Assembly: GCA_003246255.1 (NCBI GenBank)
Contig: QKAX01000173.1
Span: 1 to 62,563, forward strand
Length of the DNA: 62,563 nucleotides
Source: Demequina lutea
Lineage (GTDB): Bacteria; Actinomycetota; Actinomycetes; Actinomycetales; Demequinaceae
Direction of reading: 5' to 3'
Shown: in pieces, positions 55,248-62,563 of the stretch
How the letters are laid out: the number at the start of each line of letters is the position of its first letter
Position numbering within the stretch: position 1 is the stretch's first letter
Notes under the pieces: model-generated
Databases searched by the model: none
Told to the model about the DNA's origin: nothing
What the model saw: the letters and a program-made list of their open reading frames with translations, nothing else
Program-made: the position numbers and the translations under genes

Positions 55248-56414
55248 ATGGCAGTTCTGGCCCCCGTGCGCACGGAGCCTCGAGACTGGAACATCGAGGG
55301 CCACTGGGATCCGGGGCCGCACCGCTACGACGCCGCTGTGGCATCGCCCCTGGCCGACGCGGACCTGCTCGTGTCCGAGCATCCGGCGGCCGCGTGCGCC
55401 GACGCTGCCCTCGATCTTGCCCTGCTGGACCGGGGCCCGAGCGCGGCCGCTCCCGAGGCCGCGCGGCTGGTTCTACGAGCCGAGGCCATCGCATCGCACC
55501 TGCTAAACAGTCACTCGTTCACCCCGCGGCAGGTCGCCGCGGCGGAGGCCGGCCAGTCGACCACCGCGCAGGCAAGGGCCATCGCGAAGGAGCAACGCCG
55601 CCTCGAGGAGCACCTCGACGCCTCCCGCAGGGCTGTCAGTCTGGGTGCCATCGCCCTCGCCTACGCGCCCCCGCGCCGCATGGCGTCAGGGCAGCTCGCC
55701 GCTGCCGCCTACAGGTCCACGCAGACCTGGCGGGGGGGCACCGAGATGTGGCCGCGCGGCGCCGACTATGTCCCCCCGCATCCTGCACGGATCGCGGAGG
55801 CGATGGACGATCTTGTCGAATTCGCCTCTAGAACCGACATCGACCCCATCGCGCAGGCCGCCGTCGCATGTGGGCAGATCAGGACCCTCGACCCCTTCCC
55901 CAAAGGCGCCGACAGGGTGGGCCGCGCCGTCCTGCAAGGAGTCCTTCGCTTTCGGGGCGCCCACCGCGCCCTCGTGCCGCCAGTCTCGGCGGCGCTCCTC
56001 GCCGCAGGCGGCACGCACGACGCCGCGTGGCGGGCGCTGCGCGGAGGCGACCCCGACTTCATCGTCGGCCTGGTAGCGCGAGCCGTGAGCCGCGCGTCGA
56101 ACGAGGCCGCGCGCTGGCTGCCCGAGGTGCTCGCACTGCCCGAAGCCTGGGCCAAGCAGGCCAAGCCCCGCGCCAAGTCGGCGGCGGCGACCCTGCTGCC
56201 GCACCTCGTGGGCCAACCGGTGGTCACCACCGAGACCGTCATGGAGCTCACGGGTGCGTCGCAGTCCAGCGCGTACGGCGCGATCGCCAAGTTGGCCGAG
56301 TCCGGGGTGCTTACGCGCGTGAGCCCCACGCGCCGGGATACAGCGTGGGCGGCGATGGACGTGTACGACGCGACGTTCGCCCTGGTCGAGCGGCTCGCTG
56401 ACCCGCGACGCTAG
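55248..56414 (+). CDS. Fic-fold protein with degenerate catalytic and inhibitory motifs
   Basis: Protein of 388 residues with the layout of Fic-family AMP-transferases fused to a C-terminal winged helix (~300-388, TVMELTGASQSSAYGAIAKLAESGVL). The active loop, normally HPFxxGNGRxGR, reads LDPFPKGADRVGR: aspartate (D215) replaces the catalytic histidine, lysine the metal-binding acid, and Ala-Asp the Asn-Gly. The inhibitory helix motif (S/T)xxxE(G/N) corresponds to SHLLNS (83-88), without the glutamate. It is therefore probably not an AMPylator; a DNA-binding or nucleotide-sensing regulator is an inference. ATG 55248 has GAGAGG upstream. It ends six bases from the convergent rsgA stop. Confidence 0.75.
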   Translation: MAVLAPVRTEPRDWNIEGHWDPGPHRYDAAVASPLADADLLVSEHPAAACADAALDLALLDRGPSAAAPEAARLVLRAEAIASHLLNSHSFTPRQVAAAEAGQSTTAQARAIAKEQRRLEEHLDASRRAVSLGAIALAYAPPRRMASGQLAAAAYRSTQTWRGGTEMWPRGADYVPPHPARIAEAMDDLVEFASRTDIDPIAQAAVACGQIRTLDPFPKGADRVGRAVLQGVLRFRGAHRALVPPVSAALLAAGGTHDAAWRALRGGDPDFIVGLVARAVSRASNEAARWLPEVLALPEAWAKQAKPRAKSAAATLLPHLVGQPVVTTETVMELTGASQSSAYGAIAKLAESGVLTRVSPTRRDTAWAAMDVYDATFALVERLADPRR

Positions 56415-56420
56415 CGCCCG

Positions 56421-57437
56421 CTAGTACGTCTCGGCGGCCAGGCGCGAGGTGAGCAGGCGGCGGATCGAGTCGAGCTTGATGGCGCGCTCGGGCGATCCCT
56501 CGGCCCACGAGTCGAGCTCGCAGCCGTCGGCCGCGCTCAGGTGCTGGCAGCCGCGCGGGCAGTGTTCTGCCTCGTAATCGGCCACATCGGGGAACGCGAG
56601 CAGCATGTGCTCGGGGTCCACGTGCGCCAGCCCAAAGGACCTGACGCCCGGGGTGTCGATGATCCAGCCGCCGCCCGGCACCTCCAGCATCAGCGAGGAC
56701 GTGGACGTGTGCCGCCCGCGCCCCGTGACGTCGTTGACGCGGCCCACGGCGCGATCGGCATTGGGCACCAGGGCGTTCACCAGCGTGGACTTGCCCACGC
56801 CCGACGGCCCCACGAACACCGTGCGCAGATCCCGCAACTGGTTCTGTAGCAGGGCAAATCCTGGATCCGCGGCAGGGCCGCCCTCGCGCTTCACTGACAC
56901 CTCAATGACCGTCACGCCCAGCGGCTCGTACAGCGCGCGCAGCGGGTCGGCCGAGGCCAGATCGCCCTTGGTGACCACCAGCACGGCGTCCAGGCCGGCG
57001 TCAAAACCTGCCACCAGCGCGCGGTCAATCACGCGAGGGTTGGGCTCTGGATCCGCGGCGGCGGCCACAAATGCCAGCTGATGCGCATTCGCCACGACGA
57101 CGCGCTCGGTGGTGTCGCTGTCATCCGCGGTCCTTCGCAGCGCCGACGCCCGTTCCTCCCGGCGCACGATCCTCGCCAGCGTGTCGGGCTTGCCGCTCAC
57201 GTCGCCCACCAGGCCCACCACATCGCCCACCACGAGCCCGCGGCGGCCCAACTCGCGCGCCTTCACCGCGGTGACCACCACGTCGTCCACATGGACCGTG
57301 TAGCGGCCCCTATCCACAGAAATGACGGTGCCGGCTACCGCGTCCTCGTGCGCGGGGCGACGCTTGGAGCGCGGCCTGGAACCCCTGCCAGGGCGTACCT
57401 TGGCGTCGGACTCGTCGTAGTGGCCCCAGTCGCTCAC
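56421..57437 (-). CDS. rsgA: Ribosome small-subunit GTPase RsgA
   Basis: Circularly permuted GTPase of 338 residues for late 30S maturation: an N-terminal OB fold (~40-105, VISVDRGRYTVHVDDV), G4 VVTKGDL, G1 VGPSGVGKSTLVNAL, G3 IIDTPGVRSFG, and a C-terminal zinc region CPRGCQHLSAADGC. GTG 57437 overlaps the aroA stop (GTGA at 57434-57437). An aroA-rsgA pair is widespread in actinobacteria (Rv3227-Rv3228 region). Confidence 0.95.
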   Translation of the reverse strand: MSDWGHYDESDAKVRPGRGSRPRSKRRPAHEDAVAGTVISVDRGRYTVHVDDVVVTAVKARELGRRGLVVGDVVGLVGDVSGKPDTLARIVRREERASALRRTADDSDTTERVVVANAHQLAFVAAAADPEPNPRVIDRALVAGFDAGLDAVLVVTKGDLASADPLRALYEPLGVTVIEVSVKREGGPAADPGFALLQNQLRDLRTVFVGPSGVGKSTLVNALVPNADRAVGRVNDVTGRGRHTSTSSLMLEVPGGGWIIDTPGVRSFGLAHVDPEHMLLAFPDVADYEAEHCPRGCQHLSAADGCELDSWAEGSPERAIKLDSIRRLLTSRLAAETY

Positions 57438-58789
57438 GCGCCGAGCATGCCCTTCCACATGGCGGGGAACTCCGGCATGGTCTTGGAGGTGGTGCCCACA
57501 TTCAGCACGTCAACGCCCGGCACGCGCAGGCCGATCACGGCGGCAAACGTGGCCATGCGGTGATCGTGATACGTCTCCATGACGGCGCCGGTCAAACCGG
57601 CATCGTCCCTGGCAGGATCGGGTGCGCCGTTGAATAGCAGCGACGTCTCACCCGCCTCGCACCAGCCGCCCAGGCGCTTGATCTCGGCGGCGATGGCGGC
57701 CAGGCGGTCCGTCTCGTGCCCGCGCAGGTGTCCAATGCCGTTGAGGGTGCTCGGGCCGTCCGCCAGCGCGCACAGGGCGGCGATGGTGGGGGTGATCTCG
57801 CCAGCCGGGCCTAGGTCTGCCGTGATCGCGCGCACGGTGCCGTTGCCGGTGACCGACATGACGTCGCCCTCGAGCGTGCACGTGGCGCCCATGCGCTCAA
57901 GAATCTGGGGGAACAGCGCGCCAGGCTGGGTGGTCGTGGCGGGCCAACCCGGGATGCGCACGGTGCCGCCGGCCACGAGCGCCGCCGCCATGAACGGGCC
58001 TGCGTTGCTGAGGTCCGGCTCCACGCGCACGTCGCTGAGCGTCAGCGCGCCGGGGTGCACCACCCACGTGCGCTCGTTGGGCTGATCCACGCGGATCCCG
58101 GCTTCGCGCAGCGCCTCACATGTCATGTCGATGTGCGGCAGGCTGGGCAGCAGCTGGCCCGTGTGGCGCACAGTGAGGCCCTGAGGCAGTCGTGGCGCCA
58201 CCAGCAGCAGCGCCGTCACAAACTGCGAGGAGCTGGACGAATCCAGCGCCACCTCGGCCGGAACAGTGGCCGGGGGAGTGACTGTGAACGGCAGCGTGCC
58301 GCGACCCTCATCGTCCACCACGGCGCCCAGCTCGCGCAGCGCCTCGAGCAGCGGGCCCATGGGGCGCACGCGTGCGCCCTCGTCGCCGTCAAAGGTGACG
58401 GGCCTGGTATCTCCCGCAATGCCGGCCAGCAGCACCAGCGGCGGCACAAAGCGCATCACGGTGCCGGCGAGGCCACAGTCGATGTGCACTCCACCCCGCA
58501 GCGGGCCGGGGGTGATGGTCCACGAACCATCGGCCCCGTCCGTCGTGACCCCCACGCCCAGGGCGCGAAGCGCGTCCATCATCAGCTGCGAATCGCGCGA
58601 GATGAGGCCGCCGCGCACGGTGACCGGAGCATCGGCAAGCGCGGCGAGCAGCAGATAGCGGTTTGTCAGCGACTTAGAGCCGGGCACCTCCACCGTCGCG
58701 TCGAGCGGCGCGGAGCCGTGAATGGGAGCCGAAACGGGGGCAGGCCACACCTGGCCGGGGCCGACGCCCGGCTCGAGGGGCGTGCTCAC
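57434..58789 (-). CDS. aroA: 3-phosphoshikimate 1-carboxyvinyltransferase (EPSP synthase)
   Basis: Shikimate-pathway enzyme of 451 residues that joins PEP to shikimate-3-phosphate. VPGSKSLTNRYLLLAALA (substrate loop), CGLAGTVMRF, DGDEGARVRPMGPLLEAL, LDSSSSSQFVTALLL and ETYHDHRMATFAAVIGL are conserved. The usual GNAGT loop is GLAGT here. GTG 58789 overlaps the DoxX-gene stop (GTGA), and its stop overlaps rsgA, giving a coupled doxX-aroA-rsgA operon. Confidence 0.95.
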   Translation of the reverse strand: MSTPLEPGVGPGQVWPAPVSAPIHGSAPLDATVEVPGSKSLTNRYLLLAALADAPVTVRGGLISRDSQLMMDALRALGVGVTTDGADGSWTITPGPLRGGVHIDCGLAGTVMRFVPPLVLLAGIAGDTRPVTFDGDEGARVRPMGPLLEALRELGAVVDDEGRGTLPFTVTPPATVPAEVALDSSSSSQFVTALLLVAPRLPQGLTVRHTGQLLPSLPHIDMTCEALREAGIRVDQPNERTWVVHPGALTLSDVRVEPDLSNAGPFMAAALVAGGTVRIPGWPATTTQPGALFPQILERMGATCTLEGDVMSVTGNGTVRAITADLGPAGEITPTIAALCALADGPSTLNGIGHLRGHETDRLAAIAAEIKRLGGWCEAGETSLLFNGAPDPARDDAGLTGAVMETYHDHRMATFAAVIGLRVPGVDVLNVGTTSKTMPEFPAMWKGMLGA

Positions 58790-59343
58790 GCGGCCTTGCG
58801 AGCGGCCCAGCCGCGCAGACCGGGAGCCTCGCGGCGTGCCTCCACCTTGCGCTGAGCCGCCTTGCTCTTGACCTCGGCGGCCTTGGCCTTCGCCTTTGCC
58901 TTGCGGGCCTTCTTGCGCTGCACGTGACGCACTGAGTGGCCTGCGGAGGCGGCGATCATGGCGCCTCCCATGAGGGACAGGTTCTTGAGGAACTCCTCGG
59001 TGGCGGCATCGCGCTCGGGGCCCTCGGGGAGCTTCCAGAACGGCGTCGTGGAGGCCACAGTGAGGCCCGCGAGCGCCGTCAGGGCAAGGCCCGCAGTGCG
59101 CGGCGTGCGCGAGAACGCCAGCACGGTGGCTGCTGCGGCGGTGGCGGCGCCGTGCACGCGCACCACGTCCTCCACGCCCACGCCCTCGATGCCCGCCTCC
59201 TTGAGTGCGGGCGTCACCTTGTCCAGCAGGGGACCCACGGTGGGCTCCGCGGCGGCGGCGCGCACCTGAGGCTCCAGGGCGTCGCGCACACCCCCATACA
59301 CAAACCACGAGGCGAGCAGCGGGCGAGCGAGCGCACGAATCAT
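58786..59343 (-). CDS. DoxX-family membrane protein with Lys/Ala-rich tail
   Basis: Protein of 185 residues: a DoxX core of about four helices (~1-135, [19 protein letters not shown]), then a highly basic C-terminal tail of ~45 residues ([18 protein letters not shown]). DoxX proteins are membrane proteins often linked to redox homeostasis, which suits the neighbouring SigR-RsrA switch. TAGGCT ends six bases before ATG 59343 on the minus strand, a leaderless start. It lies divergent to sigR; the sigR promoter begins ~70 bases away. Confidence 0.8.
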   Translation of the reverse strand: MIRALARPLLASWFVYGGVRDALEPQVRAAAAEPTVGPLLDKVTPALKEAGIEGVGVEDVVRVHGAATAAAATVLAFSRTPRTAGLALTALAGLTVASTTPFWKLPEGPERDAATEEFLKNLSLMGGAMIAASAGHSVRHVQRKKARKAKAKAKAAEVKSKAAQRKVEARREAPGLRGWAARKAA

Positions 59344-59411
59344 GCCTTCAGCCTACCCATTCGCGCTGAGGCGTCCACGGGAGAGGTCCCGCCGACAACA
59401 CGCGGGCCTCG

Positions 59412-59437
59412 GGAATGGCGCGCGCGTAGGCGGCGTT
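59412..59437 (+). promoter_or_regulatory. SigR-type promoter upstream of sigR
   Basis: GGAAT at 59412-59416 is followed after exactly 18 bases by GTT at 59435-59437. This matches the established SigR/SigH consensus GGAAT-N18-GTT and implies autoregulation. The expected start site falls at or just before an in-frame ATG at 59447. Confidence 0.75.
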
Positions 59438-59521
59438 TGGCCTCTCATGACAGTTACCGAATCGGCGTCAACTCGCACGCGGTCCGGCCTGCAGTCACAA
59501 GGGCCGGTACGCTCGCTCACG

Positions 59522-60097
59522 ATGAGCGAAAAGACCAACCTCGATTTCGAGGCCGAAGCGCTGTCCTACATGGACCAGTTGTACGCCGCTGCGCTGCGTA
59601 TGACTCGCAATGGCGCCGACGCCGAAGACCTTGTTCAGGAGACCTTTGCCAAGGCCTTCGCTGCGCAAGACAAGTTCACGCCTGGTACCAACCTGAAGGC
59701 CTGGCTGTATCGCATCCAGACAAACGCCTTCATCAACACGTACCGCAAGAAGCAGCGTGAGCCCAAGCGCACCGATGCCGACACGGTGGAGGACTGGCAG
59801 CTTGCTGCCGCGGCCGAGCACCAGTCCGCCGGTCTTGCGTCGGCCGAGGAGGCCGCGCTCGACGCCCTGGGCGACGACGCCATTCGTGACGCACTTGCAG
59901 AACTGTCGGACGACTTCCGCATGGCTGTGTACCTCAGCGATGTCGAAGGCTTCGCCTACAAGGAGATCGCGGAAATCATGGATACCCCCGTGGGAACCGT
60001 GATGTCTCGTCTGCACCGCGGCCGCAAGCTGCTGCGCGAGAAGCTGCGTGATTACGCGGCAGAGCGCGGCATCTATGACCGCAAGGCGGAGGCGTGA
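59522..60097 (+). CDS. sigR: ECF sigma factor SigR (SigH), thiol-oxidative stress
   Basis: Group 4 sigma factor of 191 residues: region 2 with [17 protein letters not shown] and [19 protein letters not shown], region 4 with [35 protein letters not shown]. An RsrA-like anti-sigma gene follows, as in Streptomyces sigR and mycobacterial sigH. ATG 59522 gives the standard length, and TACGCT ends eight bases upstream. An in-frame ATG at 59447, just after a SigR-type promoter, would add 25 residues. This parallels the unstable long isoform of Streptomyces, and both products may exist. Confidence 0.93.
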   Translation: MSEKTNLDFEAEALSYMDQLYAAALRMTRNGADAEDLVQETFAKAFAAQDKFTPGTNLKAWLYRIQTNAFINTYRKKQREPKRTDADTVEDWQLAAAAEHQSAGLASAEEAALDALGDDAIRDALAELSDDFRMAVYLSDVEGFAYKEIAEIMDTPVGTVMSRLHRGRKLLREKLRDYAAERGIYDRKAEA

Positions 60098-60157
60098 TGG
60101 ATACGAACGTCTGTCCACAGGCAGCAGGGGGCCGAGTGGCAGCTGAGGAGGTGAATT

Positions 60158-60403
60158 ATGCCGAAGCGACAGTGTGAAGAAGCGCTGACAAAGCTCTTTG
60201 AGTACATCGATGGGGAGCTCTCCGATGAGGAGCTGCTGCGCATCGGTGCACACCTGAAGGAGTGCCCGCCGTGCGAGGCTGAGCATCGGATCAATGAGAA
60301 GATCCGCCTGCTGGTGTCGAAGGCGAACGGGGAGTCAGCCCCGCATCAGCTGCGCGAGCGCGTGCTGAGCACTATTCAGATGGCTCGCACCGAAGCCACG
60401 TAG
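60158..60403 (+). CDS. rsrA: Zinc redox anti-sigma factor RsrA
   Basis: ZAS-family anti-sigma factor of 81 residues. Zinc-site residues C6, H32, C36 and C39 keep the spacing of Streptomyces RsrA, with the H-x3-C-x2-C motif HLKECPPC. Disulfide formation under oxidation releases zinc and frees SigR. AGGAGGTGA before ATG 60158 is a strong ribosome site, which should keep RsrA abundant relative to SigR. Separated from sigR by 60 bases and ended by the hairpin at 60463. Confidence 0.95.
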   Translation: MPKRQCEEALTKLFEYIDGELSDEELLRIGAHLKECPPCEAEHRINEKIRLLVSKANGESAPHQLRERVLSTIQMARTEAT

Positions 60404-60462
60404 CGCCCGGCGCCGGCCCGCCCGGTTTCAGAGGTTTTACCAGGCATTTCTTGCCTGACGAA

Positions 60463-60506
60463 CACGAAGGCCCGCGTCCGTGATGGACGCGGGCCTTCGT
60501 GTTTTT
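60463..60506. terminator. Terminator between rsrA and the bL37 gene
   Basis: A 17-bp stem (60463-60479 with 60485-60501) with a five-base loop is followed by TTTTT on the + strand. A second small hairpin, CAGGCA/TGCCTG at 60441-60457, lies just before it. It ends sigR-rsrA and probably also the convergent bL37 transcript. Confidence 0.9.
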
Positions 60507-60527
60507 CGGGGTCGAAGCCCCGCAGGC

Positions 60528-60602
60528 TTAGGCGTTGGGACGCTTGCCGTGGTTGGCGCCGGATCCGGCGCGCGACTTGCGCTTGCGGCCGCGCTTGCTC
60601 AT
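60528..60602 (-). CDS. Ribosomal protein bL37
   Basis: A 24-codon gene read leftwards from ATG 60602 to TAA at 60528. The peptide starts MSKRGRKRKSRAGSG and ends ANHGKRPNA, matching the tiny actinobacterial 50S protein bL37 first seen in mycobacterial ribosome structures. GGGAG lies five bases upstream on the minus strand. In mycobacteria bL37 is likewise encoded near sigH. It is often missed in annotation because of its size. Confidence 0.88.
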   Translation of the reverse strand: MSKRGRKRKSRAGSGANHGKRPNA

Positions 60603-60775
60603 GGTGTCTCCCTAGGAATCTGCTACTGCGACCCTCCATCATACAAGCGCGAGCGGTTCTCGCTACCCGCATCCCGTCAGAGGATCCGTGAGGGGTGCGG
60701 CTCAGCACTCTTTCCGCGCACATCTGCACCACGTAGGCTCTCAAGAGACGCCCACATACTGCCGATGGAGGTTTC

Positions 60776-61864
60776 GTGAGCGACCAGCCTGTGTCCGTGA
60801 TTCCGCTGCTGCACGCCCTTGCGTCCACGGGCGGATCAGACCTGCATTGCAAGGTGGGCTCAGCGCCCCGCATTCGTGTCGACGGACGTTTGCGTAAGTT
60901 GCAGATGCCGCCGCTGCGTCCCGAGGACACGCGCAACATGGTGGCGCAGGTGCTGCCCGAGGACCTCGTCGCGCAGTTCAGGGACATTCACGAGGCTGAC
61001 TTCGCCTTCTCGCTCTCTGGCGTGGGTCGCTTTCGCGTCAACGCGTACGTGGCGCGCGGCACCGACTCGCTGGTGTTTCGCCGTGTCGCAGTGGGCGCGG
61101 AGCCGATGGAGGACCTTGGCATTCCGCCTGTGGTGGCCGAGCTGGCGCTCGAGCCGCGCGGCCTGGTGCTGGTGACGGGTCCCACGGGTTCCGGAAAGAC
61201 CACCACCCTGGCCTCGATGGTTGACCTCATCAACACCTACCGCGAGGTCAACATCATCACGATCGAGGACCCGATCGAGGTGCTGCACACGGACAAGAAG
61301 GCGATCATCTCGCAGCGCGAGGTGCGGTCAGACACCCTCGACTTCTCCAATGCGCTCCGCGGCGCGATGCGTCAGGATCCGGACGTGATCCTGATTGGCG
61401 AGATGCGCGACATCGAGACTGTGCGCGCGGCGCTCTCTGCAGCCGAGACGGGTCACCTGGTGCTCGCGACGCTTCACACAGTGGACGCGCCCGACACGAT
61501 CAACCGCATCGTGGACTTCTTCACGCCTCACGAGCAGGGCCAGATCCGCGCGACCTTGGCGCAGACGCTGCGTGGCATCGTGTCTCAGCGCCTGGTGCGT
61601 CGTGCGGGAGGAGAGGGGCGCGCACTGGTGGCGGAGGTGATGATCAACCACGGACGCACCGCCGAGGCCATCGTCGATCCATCGACGCAGCCCCCCATTG
61701 TGGACCTCATCGCCGAGGGCGAGTACTACAAGATGCAGACCTTCGACCAGCACCTGTACTCGCTGGTGGCCGACGGCGTCGTCACCTTTGAGGACGCGAT
61801 TTCGATCGCGTCCCGCCCTCAGGACCTGACGGTCGCCTTGCGTAGCGCGGGCGTCATCCAGTAG
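60776..61864 (+). CDS. pilT: PilT-type twitching ATPase
   Basis: Hexameric retraction ATPase of 362 residues. N-terminal PAS-like domain (GGSDLHCKVGSAPRIRVDG), Walker A GPTGSGKTTT (135-142), acidic box IITIEDPIEVLH, Walker B DPDVILIGEMRD and histidine box TGHLVLATLHT are all intact. PilT disassembles type IV pili for twitching or DNA uptake. No pilin, pilB, pilC or pilQ gene is in the window, so it is a lone copy here. GTG 60776 has GGAGG upstream, with TAGGCT at 60734 a likely -10. Confidence 0.9.
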   Translation: MSDQPVSVIPLLHALASTGGSDLHCKVGSAPRIRVDGRLRKLQMPPLRPEDTRNMVAQVLPEDLVAQFRDIHEADFAFSLSGVGRFRVNAYVARGTDSLVFRRVAVGAEPMEDLGIPPVVAELALEPRGLVLVTGPTGSGKTTTLASMVDLINTYREVNIITIEDPIEVLHTDKKAIISQREVRSDTLDFSNALRGAMRQDPDVILIGEMRDIETVRAALSAAETGHLVLATLHTVDAPDTINRIVDFFTPHEQGQIRATLAQTLRGIVSQRLVRRAGGEGRALVAEVMINHGRTAEAIVDPSTQPPIVDLIAEGEYYKMQTFDQHLYSLVADGVVTFEDAISIASRPQDLTVALRSAGVIQ

Positions 61865-61873
61865 GTCATCGCA

Positions 61874-61906
61874 GGCCCGCCGCGCCAGTGCGCGTGGCGG
61901 GCCTTT
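61874..61906 (+). terminator. Intrinsic terminator after pilT
   Basis: Stem GGCCCGCC (61874-61881) with GGCGGGCC (61896-61903), followed by TTT. It starts nine bases after the pilT stop. Confidence 0.75.
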
Positions 61907-62264
61907 GCGCGCCCGGGGCCTCGACGTCAGCCGGGCATCGGGCAGTTGCTGGCCGGCGCCGCGCGGCGCGCCTGCCGCCTCGCCACGCCAAAAGACCGAT
62001 TTACCAGGTACGACGGTGTCGCGTTGATATGGTGATGCTGGGCGCTCGGGATGCTCACAGTGCGGCAAGCGTCTGCGACTGCCATGACGACGCTGCGGCA
62101 CTGACAGCGCCGGCCTCGATCGCGCGGGGTGCTAGCGGACGCTAATGCCCGGGAGAGCTCTTGCTGCCGCGGCGTCAGTGGTCAAGCTGGGCAATGCTAC
62201 CTAAGTCCTACCGGGGTGCGATCGATGTAGCATTGTGGTGGGAGTCGAGTAGTACTCTGGTCGC
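61907..62264. other. Non-coding stretch between pilT and the toxin-antitoxin module
   Basis: I see no convincing gene in these 358 bases. Short open frames exist (for example 62029-62145) but lack a ribosome site and any recognisable motif. The last 40 bases hold the antitoxin promoter and its palindrome. The stretch may be a remnant of the insertion that brought the module. Confidence 0.5.
62247..62257 (+). promoter_or_regulatory. Antitoxin promoter with overlapping palindrome
   Basis: TACTCT (62253-62258) ends six bases before ATG 62265, so the transcript is probably leaderless. The palindrome GAGTAGTACTC (62247-62257) overlaps this -10 and is well placed for autorepression by the RHH antitoxin. 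Confidence 0.5.
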
Positions 62265-62549
62265 ATGGCAACTGTGAAATTGAGCATCAGCCTCAGTGAC
62301 GAGGATGTGGATTTCATTGACGCGTGGGCGCTCCAATCGGGGCTTGGCTCGCGATCCGCAGTGGTGCAGCGTGCGCTTGCGCGGCTGCGAGCAGGTGACA
62401 TGCTGAGCGACTATGCCGACGCATGGGACGAGTGGAGCGCAGAAGGCGACCACGAGTCGTGGGATGCCGCAAGTGGCGATGGTGCGGGCTCGCATGCCGC
62501 GGCGCGAGCACAGGGAAGCACGCCTGGCGTCCCCGCGGACGGCCGCTGA
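62265..62549 (+). CDS. Ribbon-helix-helix antitoxin
   Basis: Protein of 94 residues: an RHH DNA-binding domain (~1-45, TVKLSISLSDEDVDFIDAWALQSGLGSRSAVVQRALARLR), then an acidic, flexible C-terminal region (~50-94) of the kind that wraps around and inhibits a toxin. The stop overlaps the ATG of the next gene (TGATG). This is the layout of a type II toxin-antitoxin pair; RHH antitoxins usually repress their own promoter. Confidence 0.8.
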   Translation: MATVKLSISLSDEDVDFIDAWALQSGLGSRSAVVQRALARLRAGDMLSDYADAWDEWSAEGDHESWDAASGDGAGSHAAARAQGSTPGVPADGR

Positions 62550-62563
62550 TGCGCCGCGGCGAG
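62549..62563 (+). CDS. Start of probable MazF/PemK-type toxin (cut by window end)
   Basis: Only five codons are in the window: MRRGE. This is the usual beginning of MazF/PemK endoribonuclease toxins, and the one-base stop/start overlap with an RHH antitoxin supports it. The family is an inference from context; the rest lies outside the window. Confidence 0.45.

Noticed and set aside
62029-62145. 38-codon frame between pilT and the antitoxin
   Set aside because: No Shine-Dalgarno, no motif, and a composition like random GC-rich DNA.

Overview
The window is high-GC DNA from an actinobacterium (Actinomycetota). The gene set suggests a Micrococcales-type lineage, but I cannot name a genus. The pointers are two WhiB proteins (WhiB1- and WhiB2/WhmD-type), MtrA-MtrB-LpqB, an RsrA/SigR redox switch, the 24-residue ribosomal protein bL37, homologues of Mycobacterium Rv3235, Rv3258c and Rv3259, and many GTG starts. 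Many genes have a TANNNT-like -10 box exactly six bases before the start codon, the usual mark of leaderless mRNA in this phylum. I found no rRNA, tRNA or CRISPR array.

Layout. 1-215: edge of an insertion sequence and a terminator. 216-7427: two divergent, paralogous MASE1-PAS-GGDEF-EAL proteins (cyclic-di-GMP turnover). 7530-11878: two APC permeases, a DUF427 protein, a fluC/crcB pair and a DUF2505 protein. 11947-13743: pdtaS and whiB1, convergent as neighbours. 13900-18341: a small membrane protein, an FHA protein with a ruined P-loop, and a GT-C-like membrane protein. 18422-22608: an OmpR-type two-component pair, GtrA, purK and purE. 22692-32104: cell-envelope block (LCP ligase, whiB2, GT2/membrane protein, DUF5719, Rv3259-like, DUF3499, phosphomannomutase, CDF transporter). 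32139-39361: RDD, SpoIIM, DUF58, MoxR, DUF4350, DUF4129 and a membrane protein. 39469-49023: mtrA-mtrB-lpqB, comF-like, hpf, an EamA transporter and secA. 49087-53583: Rv3235-like, LysM, HTH, SAF, CpaE-like and DUF6912. 53608-60602: hisN, an inserted stretch with an orphan protein and a degenerate Fic protein, rsgA-aroA-doxX, sigR-rsrA and bL37. 60776-62563: a lone pilT and a toxin-antitoxin module cut by the window end.

How they work together. Most of the window is core actinobacterial chromosome: envelope synthesis and its control (MtrAB-LpqB, LCP, GT2, ManB, WhiB2), secretion (SecA), ribosome hibernation (HPF), purine and aromatic synthesis, and redox stress (SigR-RsrA). The less ordinary items are the Fic-fold protein that has lost its catalytic histidine and its autoinhibitory glutamate, a sigR promoter region predicting long and short isoforms, an FHA-linked FtsK/EccC-like protein without a working P-loop, a possible leader ORF before hpf, and palindromes overlapping the whiB2 and antitoxin promoters.
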